Part shown: positions 22,701 to 31,219 of the stretch, piece by piece
Numbering within the stretch: the first letter of the stretch is position 1
Layout: every line of letters begins with the position of its first letter
From: Polychytrium aggregatum
Lineage: Eukaryota > Chytridiomycota > Chytridiomycetes > Polychytriales
Direction: 5' to 3'
Assembly: GCF_025602895.1 (NCBI RefSeq)
Contig: NW_026516209.1
Span: forward strand, 744,001-808,000
DNA length: 64,000 nt
Notes under the pieces: generated by a model
What the model was told of the DNA's origin: nothing
What the model saw: the letters and a program-made list of their open reading frames with translations, nothing else
Database searches by the model: none
Position numbers and translations under genes: made by a program

Positions 22701-23639
22701 AACACCGAGCCATCCACAGCCTCGATGGCCTTCATGGCATCCTCTTTCTTGTAGTAGGTCACATAGACGCCTGTCTGGGCCATGTCGGCCATCAGGGGAG
22801 CATTTGCGTGCGAATGGCCGCCGCGCCGGTTGACGACAACCCGCATGATTTTTCCAAACTGGCCGAAAAAATCATTCGACTTGAGGATCTGTCGGACATC
22901 CAGACCAGTGTGTAGCATAATGGTAGGCAGCGCAAGCCACGTTTGAGCAGGGCAGCGTATCAGTAGGCGCCTGGACACGCGTGGCCATAAGACGGACACC
23001 AAGCAGGACAGCTGACCACTGGGCCATGCCGATTCGCAGAGCAAATTCACCGACGATCAAACGAAACGGCAAGAGCCACCCACCTCATCAGTTGCAAGCC
23101 GCAATGGCAATCCGAGGACATAGACCAAGTTTTTCTGGACGACTCGGACATTCGCCAGCTGCCGTTTGGCGTTATTTTCCTGCTCACGACGTTCGCGCTC
23201 CTTCTGCTTCTTTGCATTTCGAATGCGCATGACTCTGGAGTGACAGTTCGGTGCGGGATGCGTGTCCAACGGACGCCAGGCACACCATCAGCACAGCGAT
23301 CTGGAACATGCAACTGAAGCACAGACCAAGCGGCACGACCAAGCAGGGATGATCGAACCACCTGCGGCTCATCGGAGGAGGCGCGGAGCACAGAATCGGT
23401 ACGTGATGAATCAAGCAAACTCACTCGTCAAGAGATATAGGGGTAAACTCAATGTCCTTATCACTGAACGGCCGCCGGCACGCTGGACAGAGCTTGTTCA
23501 GGTTTTCATTGATGTGATTCCAGCAGAACCGGCAGATCTGGTAGCCGCACGGACACGGTTTGAAATACTTGTCCGTCAGGTCGATCTCCTCGAGACAGAG
23601 CGGGCACTCCAGATCTTCGTCATCTGAGCTGTAGGACAT
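19626..23639 (-). CDS. NOT4: NOT4 (CNOT4) RING E3 ubiquitin ligase of the CCR4-NOT complex
   Basis: Ubiquitin ligase subunit of the CCR4-NOT complex, acting on stalled ribosomes and co-translational quality control. Exons: 23639-23425, 23234-23084, 22888-22683, 22515-22390, 22258-21058, 20937-20208 and 20056-19626; all phases close, 1019 residues. The C4C4 RING (residues 11-60) reads CPLCLEEID, then CPCGYQICRFCW and CPACRRPF. It is followed by a basic coiled coil, an RRM (VVQKNLVYVLGLPLRLA to VIR, about 95-190), and a CCCH zinc finger (TTKYCSYFLKNQPCPNGMCPYLHE pattern split across exon 4). The remaining 780 residues are disordered: an Asp/Glu tract coded by a GATGAA-type repeat, Pro/Met-rich stretches and a terminal poly-Gln run. 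The start is the Met just before SYSSDDEDLECPLC. The tail is longer than in yeast NOT4. Confidence 0.93.
21521..21589. repeat. Hexanucleotide coding repeat (CTTCAT)n encoding an Asp-Glu tract
   Basis: About eleven tandem copies in exon 5 of NOT4, read on the minus strand as alternating Glu and Asp codons. The repeat produces an acidic run of about 24 residues between less regular Glu-rich segments. Confidence 0.9.
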
Positions 23640-24334
23640 GGCGGTGGCGAGAATAGCGGGGCTACGATAGGGCGGGAGAATATGAGTGCGCGACAAAAGC
23701 AGATGAGCGTGGGCGCAACCAGGCGGGACAGGGGCTGGTCCCGGACATTGGTCTATTTGTCCATGGCCGAACTTGGCTGGGGGCTACAGTGGCAGCCGGA
23801 AGGGGGATGGGCTGCAGTCGCGGCGAACAGGAGAGCCAGAGAAGAGGCATACAAGGCAGCAGCGCACAGGGTCTCGCAAAGGGCAGTAATAGGACTGATC
23901 TGGTGCAGCAGACACCTACTGTGTCGACGGGGGGTTTGGGGAGGTCGGTGACTGGCAGCGCTCGCTGGCACGGGGAAAGCAGGCAAAGACGAGATTTCGA
24001 AGTCGATGGCGCAGAGAAAGCAGAGAAAGCCGGCGAGGCGAGGGGGAAAAAAAAGTGGTCTCGGCTCGGGCGAGAGGCGCCTGCCGGGCGGATCCAGTGT
24101 GGCTGCAGCCAAGTTCTGTGCGACACGGGCTCGCGCCGCGTGCGAAACAGCGCCTCCAGAGCAACCCGTCTCGGCAGCGACCCATGGTCTTCGCTCCGAG
24201 GTTGCGAAAGTGAGACCCCATTCCAGGTGGCCTGCTGGACGCGGGATATCAGTGGATCAATACTGCCCAAGGCCCAGGTCGCCCGATGCTCCCAAATGCC
24301 GCCCAAAAAACCAGTGCCAGTGTCGTCCAGCGCA
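23640..24334. other. Intergenic DNA between NOT4 and the TraB gene
   Basis: NOT4 and the TraB gene are in tandem on the minus strand, so this 0.7 kb holds the NOT4 promoter and the TraB 3' UTR. Open frames in other phases have no family signature. Confidence 0.6.
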
Positions 24335-25738
24335 TCACGCAATGTATTTGAATCCGCCGCTGGGCTTCGTTCGCGGTGTGGTCGGATGAACAGGCAACTG
24401 GGCGGTGTCCTCAGCAGCTTGGCTGGGGACTGCCTGGTTGGGCTGCACTGCCGAATCCGTCGCATGCACAATTGGTTCCTCTGGCACGGCGGAGACATCG
24501 GGTGCACTGCTTGGCTTTGAGACGCTTGAAAACAGCGCAGCCCGTCGGCCAGCGCTCTGGACCAGCTGGACGCCTCTGGAAGCCGATTTGAGCGAAACCT
24601 CGGTCGGATCCCATTGTTGGTTATTGCGCGGGAGGGTGTCCGACGACAGGATTTTGGCGAACCGGTCCGATCTTGGCGATTTCTGGAACCTCTCCTTCGC
24701 AAGGACTTCGTTCCACATCTCCACCATGCCAAAGACGTGGCTCTTGCCAACCACCACGACGATCTTTGGGTTACTCTGCTCGGTATTGTAGAGAGCCTGC
24801 ATGACCCTACGGAGGTTCGCCAGCATAATTGCGTCACGCAACATGATCCAGTAGTAGTGCAGGGCTGGATGGAAAACCGCCCAGATCTTGAGATAGGCTC
24901 CAAACTCGGAGAGTCGGACGACGTCGCCGGCAACGAGCTTGGGTATGTTCTTGGTTCCAAAAGCGGCCCGGCAGGCGATCCAAAAGAGGGCTCGATTCAG
25001 GAGCGTGGTGCGGGTGGATATGCTGCGGGGCATGCCAATCCGGAACCTTTCTTTGGCCGAGCTGACGGCGTGGGTGTCCTCAGGTGATGTTGGATTCGCT
25101 GCAACTTCGGGCTCCATGTCTATGGCCTTGACGATCGCCCCCATGCACGACGCTGATTCGATCGCCGCGGCAATCTCCAGCCCATAGCCCAGGCTGTTTT
25201 CCTTGAGAAGCGATGGAGATATGCCTTCCTCGCCGAGACTTTGGATCTCATCAGGTCGGATGGCAGCATGGAGCTGTTGTGAGGTGCTGCCGGAGGGCGA
25301 GCCTTGCGAGCCCACAAGCGGCAGTAGATGCTGTCCTCTGGCCTGGAACTTAGTCAGTGTTGCCACAGTAGCCTCGACGGCAACCACTGCAGGACGAACT
25401 TGCTCAATCGTAGATTTGACTCGATCGATCGATGTCACCGAGTCGTGATGTGTGCCGCAAAGAAAGATCTGGATGCCGGTTTGCTTGTGGACGAGGGGCG
25501 ACATGGCCAGCTCGTCCCATTCTCGCTTGGACTGCTCAAATTCTTTCGATGGGCCGGTGAAGCGTCTACCAAAGATTGTGCGGCATTGGACGATCGATCG
25601 GAGCGATGGCTCGCTGTTGGGTTGCAGGCAGCGAGTAGGCTTGCGTTGGGTGGCTGTGCGGATCGCTGGCACGGCTGCAGCACCAGCGGACCGATAGGCT
25701 CTCGGCAAGCACGCAACAGTTAGGAATGGCGATGGCAT
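24335..25738 (-). CDS. TraB-domain (TRABD-like) protein, probably mitochondrial
   Basis: Single-exon gene of 467 residues; the frame is open to 25813 but the Met at 25738 begins a sequence like a mitochondrial presequence (hydrophobic, Arg-rich, no acidic residues for about 40 positions). The TraB/PrgY domain occupies roughly residues 90-330. Its conserved blocks are FLCGTHHDS (GxxH type), VRPAVVAVEAT, WIMLRDAIMLANLRRV and VVVVGKSHVFGMVEMW (second GxxH). Eukaryotic TRABD proteins sit at the mitochondrial outer membrane and are linked to mitochondrial dynamics; bacterial relatives inhibit peptide pheromones and are proposed proteases. The C-terminal 130 residues are Ser/Pro/Ala-rich and look disordered. 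Biochemical activity in fungi is not established. Confidence 0.85.
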   Translation of the reverse strand: MPSPFLTVACLPRAYRSAGAAAVPAIRTATQRKPTRCLQPNSEPSLRSIVQCRTIFGRRFTGPSKEFEQSKREWDELAMSPLVHKQTGIQIFLCGTHHDSVTSIDRVKSTIEQVRPAVVAVEATVATLTKFQARGQHLLPLVGSQGSPSGSTSQQLHAAIRPDEIQSLGEEGISPSLLKENSLGYGLEIAAAIESASCMGAIVKAIDMEPEVAANPTSPEDTHAVSSAKERFRIGMPRSISTRTTLLNRALFWIACRAAFGTKNIPKLVAGDVVRLSEFGAYLKIWAVFHPALHYYWIMLRDAIMLANLRRVMQALYNTEQSNPKIVVVVGKSHVFGMVEMWNEVLAKERFQKSPRSDRFAKILSSDTLPRNNQQWDPTEVSLKSASRGVQLVQSAGRRAALFSSVSKPSSAPDVSAVPEEPIVHATDSAVQPNQAVPSQAAEDTAQLPVHPTTPRTKPSGGFKYIA

Positions 25739-26592
25739 GATCGATGGAAGAGCTGTCGGCGAGGGCACCAGCGGAGGGGGTCGCAGCCGATCTGGCCAGA
25801 GCGAGAAAGTCACAAGAATCGGCTCGGCGTGCCAGATTTGGAATACCGATGGGGCAAGTTCGCTGTGGCTGAATCATCTCAGGCACTCGGTCGATCACGA
25901 CCAAATTTGGGGATCAACCGCGGAATGAATGGACACCGACTATGGCGAGCATCACTGGCCAGTATCGCTGGCGAGCATCATTGGCGAGCATCACTGGCGG
26001 AGTGCTCGATCCCCAATCGCAGTGGTACCCGTCGTGCCCATTCACTCCATGCATCTCCCCCACACAGGGAAATGGCTTGACCCACTTGGCCGGGTGTGTG
26101 ATATGATCCGTGCTTGCCCGAATGAGACGGTGTGTCCCACTTTTTCTTCAACACGCTGTCGGAGTGCAGCATCAATGGCTTATTCACATAGAAAGCTTTG
26201 GTTGGATATGTACACGATACATGCAGTGAAGATATGGCACGAAGATATGGTGTGAAATGAAACGAAATGAAACGAAGGGTTGACAAGAAATAAACAGGGC
26301 TGCTGTCCAATGATGCCTCACTTGCGGTTGATGCCCATGGACGAACAAGGGCGAGGAGTATGGAAGAGTGACCCAGAACCACATGAGACATATCCAAATC
26401 GAACATGAGGTGACAAGAGGATCGCTAGATGCTGCCTCATTGAAAGGCGAATACGACTTGGCGCGGAAAGAAAAGACGACTGCGAAGAACGAAGGAATGA
26501 AGCGTAGATTGTGGGATCGACGGCGGCCACACCGAGATAAGCCTCGTGATGGCTCATTGCTGCTGAGACCCGAGACAGGATCTCAAGAGGAC
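25739..26592. other. Intergenic DNA
   Basis: No gene supported. It contains CATCACTGGC-type direct repeats at 25948-25998 (four imperfect copies of GCGAGCATCACTGGC) and a short A/T-rich stretch with GAAATGAAACGAAATG near 26255-26275. Confidence 0.55.
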
Positions 26593-28646
26593 TCAGGCGT
26601 GATGCGCCGAGTCGGGCAGCGCAGGAAGATAGCGCTCTTGTCCCAAAGGTCGAACACTGGAGAGTGAGATGACGCCGGATAAACCGGTAGTTTGGTTGAA
26701 GCCCTGTTGTTCGCGGCACGGACGGTTAGAGGCGGGCGTCCAGAATCAAGATCCCAGGTCTTCAGCGTCAGAAAATGGACAGCAACGGAACGTCAAGCTC
26801 TCCAAGTGGATGACTCCACCTGGATCAAAGCCACTGCTTGTTCAATGACAACAGCACTCTTTCGTCTCACCTGTGCGTGACCATTTTCAAAATCGTGCTC
26901 AATGACGATCACATCGCCGATATTGAGGGGAAGGTCTTTTGGATTGAACTTGGAGACATGCTCGACGGCAACATACTTTGGGGCATTCTGTGAGCTCTGC
27001 CTACCCACCGACGGGTTGTGGCTCGATGGGGAGGAGCTGGACTCAAATGGCTGCGACGGACCGCCAAATTGAGCCGGGTCCTGGATCCTTTGGAAGCTTC
27101 CGATTTGGAACTTGTCGTCAACATGAACCGCCTCGCTCCGACTCGATGAAACGGATTCACGGTAATTTGGCGGACTTCCAGTATTGTAGAGTGGCTGAAC
27201 AGGAACCACATCTGGGACACTTGAGGCATACGAATACTGGGGCGATGTCGGATAGCTGGCTGGGTAGAGTTGGATGGTAGACTGGGGCAACACCTCTGGT
27301 GAAATGTACTGAGGAGAGTATTGCACCGGGGCGGCGGATGCAGCAATTGGAACGGCAGAAGGAGCGATAGGAGCGATAGGAGCGACAGAAGGAGCGGCAT
27401 TGACGACAAAGGACGGAGGGTAGATGGATTCGACAGGCTCGGCTTGGTACTGCGACTTGCGGGCCCTCTTCGATCGGCGCGAAAGCCAGACGAGCAGGCC
27501 AGCAACAAGGGCTACAAATACTGAGAGGCAAACGGCATGGGTGCCGGATGCCGCAGGGACCAGGCGACATTAGCCGAATGCTCCATCAAGATCACTCTGA
27601 GTGGCGCCATGTGTCCTTACCGACGGCCCCGGCTGCTATTCCGCTTATGAGCACGACATTGACATTGCTTTGTGTGTTGGTTGGGGTTGGGGTCGCCGAT
27701 GGAGCCGATGGAGCTGTCGAGCTTGCCCTGGTGCCATTGGGAAAGCCCGAAGGAAGCGCCACGGTCGGATCGCTAAGCACGCCAATGACTCGATAAACGA
27801 CAAACCCAGTTCCTGAGTCGGCGCCGTCGATTGTGCAGGCATTGGATGGCGTATCCCGGCCAACAATCTGGCATGTGTTGCATCCTGCATCGGCGCAAGC
27901 ATAGAACTCGATTTGTCCACTGGTCGGATTGTTGATGGTGATTGCAAAAGTGCCGTTGGCAACTTGAGTGCAAGAGGTGTACATGGGGACACGATTGACT
28001 TGAGTGATAGTACCGCAAGTGGAGTCACCCAAAGAAAAAGTTTCGTAAAAGAAGTATGGGGTCTTGAAGCCTGGATCCCACAAGCTTTGGACAGGAGAGG
28101 TTGGAATGCAGAGTCAAGGGCATACAAGTCAATCACATCATGTCCACTCGGAGGATAGCAGGTCGCCAGACCGATGTGACGAACCAACTGAAAGGTTAAA
28201 TTCGATGCAAACAAGCAGTCGTCTCCCGTAGCATGGGTATATCTGGGTGAAAGCTGCTGGCCAGTGTCATGATGGTACCTCGTGCTAGTGTAGTCCAAGG
28301 AGCTGTACGCCCCAGTAAAAAATCTACTTGTGCACGAATTGGGATTCACTGTTGAGTATTGGTTGAGTAGCTTGCAATTTTGCTTGCAAGTTGTGTCCAG
28401 CCCACAGTCGTATAAGTATATCGAGTTGTTGGCCGGGACAACGGTGGAGTACTGGCATGACTGGGTCGAGGTTGAGGTTGCTGGGAAGCACATACACCTA
28501 TTGCTAGCCACAGCAAAGTCGCCCAGATTGCTCACAATATCATAGTATGTGCTCCCCGAGGGCGCACATTGAGGGGCGATTCGGTTGGATGTGTGAGTGG
28601 TCATCCATTGGACGTTTGAAGGATTGATTGGAATGGGGGTCGCCAT
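26593..28646 (-). CDS. Single-pass membrane protein with Cys-rich ectodomain and cytoplasmic SH3 domain
   Basis: Exons 28646-28126, 28084-27621, 27520-26871 and 26703-26593 close in phase (581 residues). Residues 1-300 are an ectodomain with many Cys (for example QCAPSGS, CMCFPA, YDCGLDTTCKQNC, CADAGCNTC), N-glycosylation sequons and a Ser/Thr/Pro stalk. One transmembrane helix follows (VVLISGIAAGAVVFVALVAG), then a basic stop-transfer LSRRSKRARK. The Pro/Ser/Gln-rich cytoplasmic part ends in an SH3 domain at about 510-565: KYVAVEHVSKFNPKDLPLNI, GDVIVIEHDFENGHAQ and, across the last intron, GFNQTTGLSGVISLSSVRPL. The ALYDY motif is replaced by AVEHV. The first intron is only 41 nt. No signal peptide is present at the modelled Met, so an upstream signal exon may be missing. 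It resembles a membrane-anchored adaptor or sensor; the ligand is unknown. Confidence 0.75.
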
Positions 28647-29065
28647 CAGGGTCGGGTTTGCATATCAAGGGAAGGAGAGAGTGTGTCAAGCGGTATCTGA
28701 AGTGCCAAACTTCTTCAAGAGGCAAGGGCAAAGCTGATAAACTGCGGTGAATCTGATGAGGCCAAGTGCAAAGCTGGCTGGCAGTATTATCAGACAACGA
28801 GGGTGCTAGCTATCATGGAGAGCAACGTCCACCGGCCGGGCCTGGGGCTATATAGCTCGGGGCGCTGTCACGATGGCACAACTTGCACACCGCGAGTTTG
28901 TGCCTGCCCTGGGTCTGGACCTGGGTCGAGGTGGGGGGGATTTTCACTGTGATCGATAAGTGCAAGCTGTCATCCGGCGTTGATACGAGGTACTTTTGCG
29001 GGCTGTGGTGAAGACCGGCCCCACAGAATTTCCAAAATAAGCGGGGGCTGGACCCGGGCCGCGAC
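28647..29065. other. Upstream region of the SH3 membrane-protein gene
   Basis: Probably the promoter and perhaps a missing signal-peptide exon of the minus-strand SH3 gene. CCTGGGTCTGGACCTGGGTCGAGG near 28910-28932 is an imperfect direct repeat. No complete gene is seen. Confidence 0.5.
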
Positions 29066-29622
29066 ATGGTGAACCACGGCGTATGGCCACTATCGGCTGT
29101 GTGTCTCCTGCACGAAGAGCCGAGGAGAGTTTGTCGCGATGTGCCGGACCCACACCCAGAGCTGCGTCGGAAGAGGCGGCTCGTGGCAACGGATAGTGGA
29201 CGAGCTCAAGCTGCGGCACCCCGAGTGGCAAGAAAGCGGCCACGAAAAGGTCGGTCCGATCGATAAGCTCCTGGACCTGACGAACGTAGTGGGTTACTAC
29301 GAGCTGGATGGCATGAGAAGGTTCAACTGGCAAGACCCGGATGTCCATCTCCTGTGGCGAACACTCCGAAGAGTGTTCAAGACGCTGATCATCGCCAAGG
29401 CGGGGTGGAAACCCCCCAGGCGATAGGCGGCATGGTCGAAGCAGAGCGAGAGATGAGGGCATATGGCTCTCATTTCTCAAGACTGCTCACTAGGTCTATA
29501 AGAACTTTATTCTCTATCCTTTTTTTTTCTTTCCTTTCCCCTGATATACTGCTAGGGCCGACCAGGCCTTGATAGCTTTCAATTGAAATATAAAAAAAAA
29601 AAAAAAAAATGGTGAACCACGG
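29066..29622 (+). mobile_element. 5'-truncated non-LTR retrotransposon (LINE) with poly(A) tail and target-site duplication
   Basis: The insert spans 29080-29608. It is flanked by a perfect 14-bp direct repeat, ATGGTGAACCACGG, at 29066-29079 and 29609-29622. It ends in 18 A residues just before the second copy. A frame open from 29082 to the stop at 29426 encodes a Cys/His cluster (CVSCTKS, then VAMCRTHTQSC) followed by a basic C-terminus ending AGWKPPRR, consistent with the C-terminal zinc-knuckle end of a LINE ORF2. No reverse-transcriptase motif remains, as expected for a 5'-truncated copy. The A tail and duplication are direct sequence facts; LINE identity of the coding remnant is inference. 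Confidence 0.85.
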
Positions 29623-29920
29623 ATGGTCACGCTGATTCATGTTTCAGCAGAAAGAATCAGGGCTGGTCTCGATGACGATAGCACGCCGCTTGGAGGCATC
29701 CTGACTCGTTGTGAGAATGGCCGGTGGCTGAAGCAGGCTCATGCAAGAAGAAAGCCGGAATAGTCGCGATGCCAGAATCATCGCAGTCGCAGATGAGCGG
29801 GTCGTCAGCGGGAAGCTGCTCGCTCGTCACCGGCGTTGCTGCTCTCAGTCCTCAACAGCAAATTCGTCTTGAATAGCTTATGGATCTCACAGACGAATCT
29901 TCATGGGCGATAAGTTAATG

Positions 29921-29960
29921 CGATATATTGCGATATATTGCGATATATTGCGATATATTG
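29921..29960. repeat. Minisatellite, 10-bp unit CGATATATTG
   Basis: Four exact tandem copies, A/T-rich, immediately before a second repeat. Confidence 0.95.
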
Positions 29961-29973
29961 CGATGTACCAACC

Positions 29974-30050
29974 GCATCCACTGCATCCACTGCATCCACT
30001 GCATCCACTGCATCCACTGCATCCACTGCATCCACTGCATCCACTGCATC
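29974..30050. repeat. Minisatellite, 9-bp unit CATCCACTG
   Basis: Eight tandem copies. The unit length is a multiple of three, so all six frames stay open and give artificial repeats such as AVDAVDAVD; no gene is inferred. Confidence 0.95.
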
Positions 30051-30353
30051 GAGAGCACACATATAGGGTGTCGCACTCGTTGGCCGGACAGACCGGCGGA
30101 TCCATGCTGGCCCTTGCTTCTCTGGGGGCAATGCAAACGGCAATTGAACCTTCGCCGAGTGATCAAATGCGCATTTACCAACCCAGACACAGGGATACAG
30201 GGCACGCCGCCACGATGGGGCTATATGGGCAGACATAACTTGCCCTGCCTCTATCCGAAGACGATGTGTATTTGATGCTGTCAAGCCGGCTGACATGGTT
30301 TCCGGGATATGCTGACACTGCTGCCGAGGCCCCGCGAGTCCGAGTCATATATA

Positions 30354-30836
30354 TCATGCATCGAGCTCGTTGCCGCCAAAGTCTCGCCGCGGGCCCTTGA
30401 CATCCAGGTTGCTGGGCTGTCTTGACACCCACACCCGGGCATCGACCACTTTGACATCGAAGCAGTCAAGGATGGTTCGAGAGTTCTCGCAGGTTCCTGT
30501 CGTGACATCATATGTCCATCCGTGCAGGTGGCAGGTAATTGCGGTTCCCCAGATGATCCCCATGTCTTCAATGTCTGTGACGACGCCTTTGTGGAGGGGA
30601 GCGCCCTGATGAGGGCAGATGTTCAGAACTGCGTGAAACTTGGTCTTGGGCCCATCTTTGGCGGTTGTGTCGATCTTGTGGATAAGATTGACTCGGCGCT
30701 TCGGATCGTCGGCGAGAGGAACAGGCGTGCACGAAGCGGTCTTGCCTTCGGGGATGGCAAAGTCTTCGACAGAGCCGACGCAAAAGTACCTGGCCTCGAG
30801 GCTGCCCTCGACGGCATCGTCTTGTTGGGGAGCCAT
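30354..30836 (-). CDS. Rieske [2Fe-2S] domain protein (ferredoxin-like)
   Basis: Single-exon, 160 residues, almost entirely one Rieske domain. The cluster ligands are visible: Cys74 and His76 in NICPHQGAPLH and Cys102 and His105 in TCHLHGWTYDVTTG, i.e. C-x-H and C-x2-H. There is no transmembrane helix and no second oxygenase catalytic domain, so it is a stand-alone soluble Rieske protein comparable to animal RFESD or the small subunit-like ferredoxins, not the cytochrome bc1 subunit. The start at 30836 is the Met followed by APQQDDAV; the frame is open a little further upstream. The gene is divergent from the Cyp40 gene, with 383 bp between start codons containing E-boxes and a minisatellite. 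Physiological partner unknown. Confidence 0.88.
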   Translation of the reverse strand: MAPQQDDAVEGSLEARYFCVGSVEDFAIPEGKTASCTPVPLADDPKRRVNLIHKIDTTAKDGPKTKFHAVLNICPHQGAPLHKGVVTDIEDMGIIWGTAITCHLHGWTYDVTTGTCENSRTILDCFDVKVVDARVWVSRQPSNLDVKGPRRDFGGNELDA

Positions 30837-30904
30837 GGCGATTGAGTGCAGACGGGGCCGACACGGCGCTTGGGACACGACCTGGCATCAAATCGGCGAG
30901 GTAT

Positions 30905-30934
30905 CACGTGCGATCGATCACGTGCGATCACGTG
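30905..30934. promoter_or_regulatory. Three CACGTG E-boxes in a divergent promoter
   Basis: Perfect CACGTG palindromes at 30905-30910, 30919-30924 and 30929-30934, each preceded by AT or ATC (the TCACGTG form bound by Cbf1-type bHLH factors). They lie 69-98 bp upstream of the Rieske start and about 290 bp upstream of the Cyp40 start. Confidence 0.6.
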
Positions 30935-30950
30935 GGGAAACGATGAAAGA

Positions 30951-31140
30951 GAGACCAGCCGAGACCAGCCGAGACCAGCCGAGACCAGCCGAGACCAGCC
31001 GAGACCAGCCGAGACCAGCCGAGACCAGCCGAGACCAGCCGAGACCAGCCGAGACCAGCCGAGACCAGCCGAGACCAGCCGAGACCAGCCGAGACCAGCC
31101 GAGACCAGCCGAGACCAGCCACGACCAGCCGAGACCAGCC
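30951..31140. repeat. Minisatellite, 10-bp unit GAGACCAGCC, 19 copies
   Basis: Nineteen tandem copies; all are identical except copy 18, ACGACCAGCC. It occupies most of the space between the E-boxes and the Cyp40 start codon. Confidence 0.97.
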
Positions 31141-31219
31141 ACGGCCCTTCAAGTGCGAGCCACCCGGATCAAGGCGATCCTTGCGCTCCTTCGCATCGAC
31201 TTGATCCTGAATCCCCGCC

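Larger units (their letters stand above)
29623..30353. other. Intergenic DNA with two minisatellites
   Basis: No gene supported. Two adjacent minisatellites lie here, described separately. The remainder is the 3' flank of the Rieske gene. Confidence 0.6.

Noticed and set aside
26130-26165. Possible third transposon end (GTGTGTCCCACTTTTTC, inverted)
   Set aside because: Resembles the GGGACAC/A-rich end only loosely and has no transposase sequence beside it.
29974-30050. Regular direct repeats resembling a CRISPR array
   Set aside because: Units are 9 bp and directly adjacent with no spacers; this is a minisatellite, as are the arrays at 8811, 30951 and 62351.
30951-31140. Long repetitive open frames (ETSRDQPRPA-type and WSRLVSAGLG-type)
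   Set aside because: Pure translations of the 10-bp minisatellite; every third-copy register stays open in all frames.
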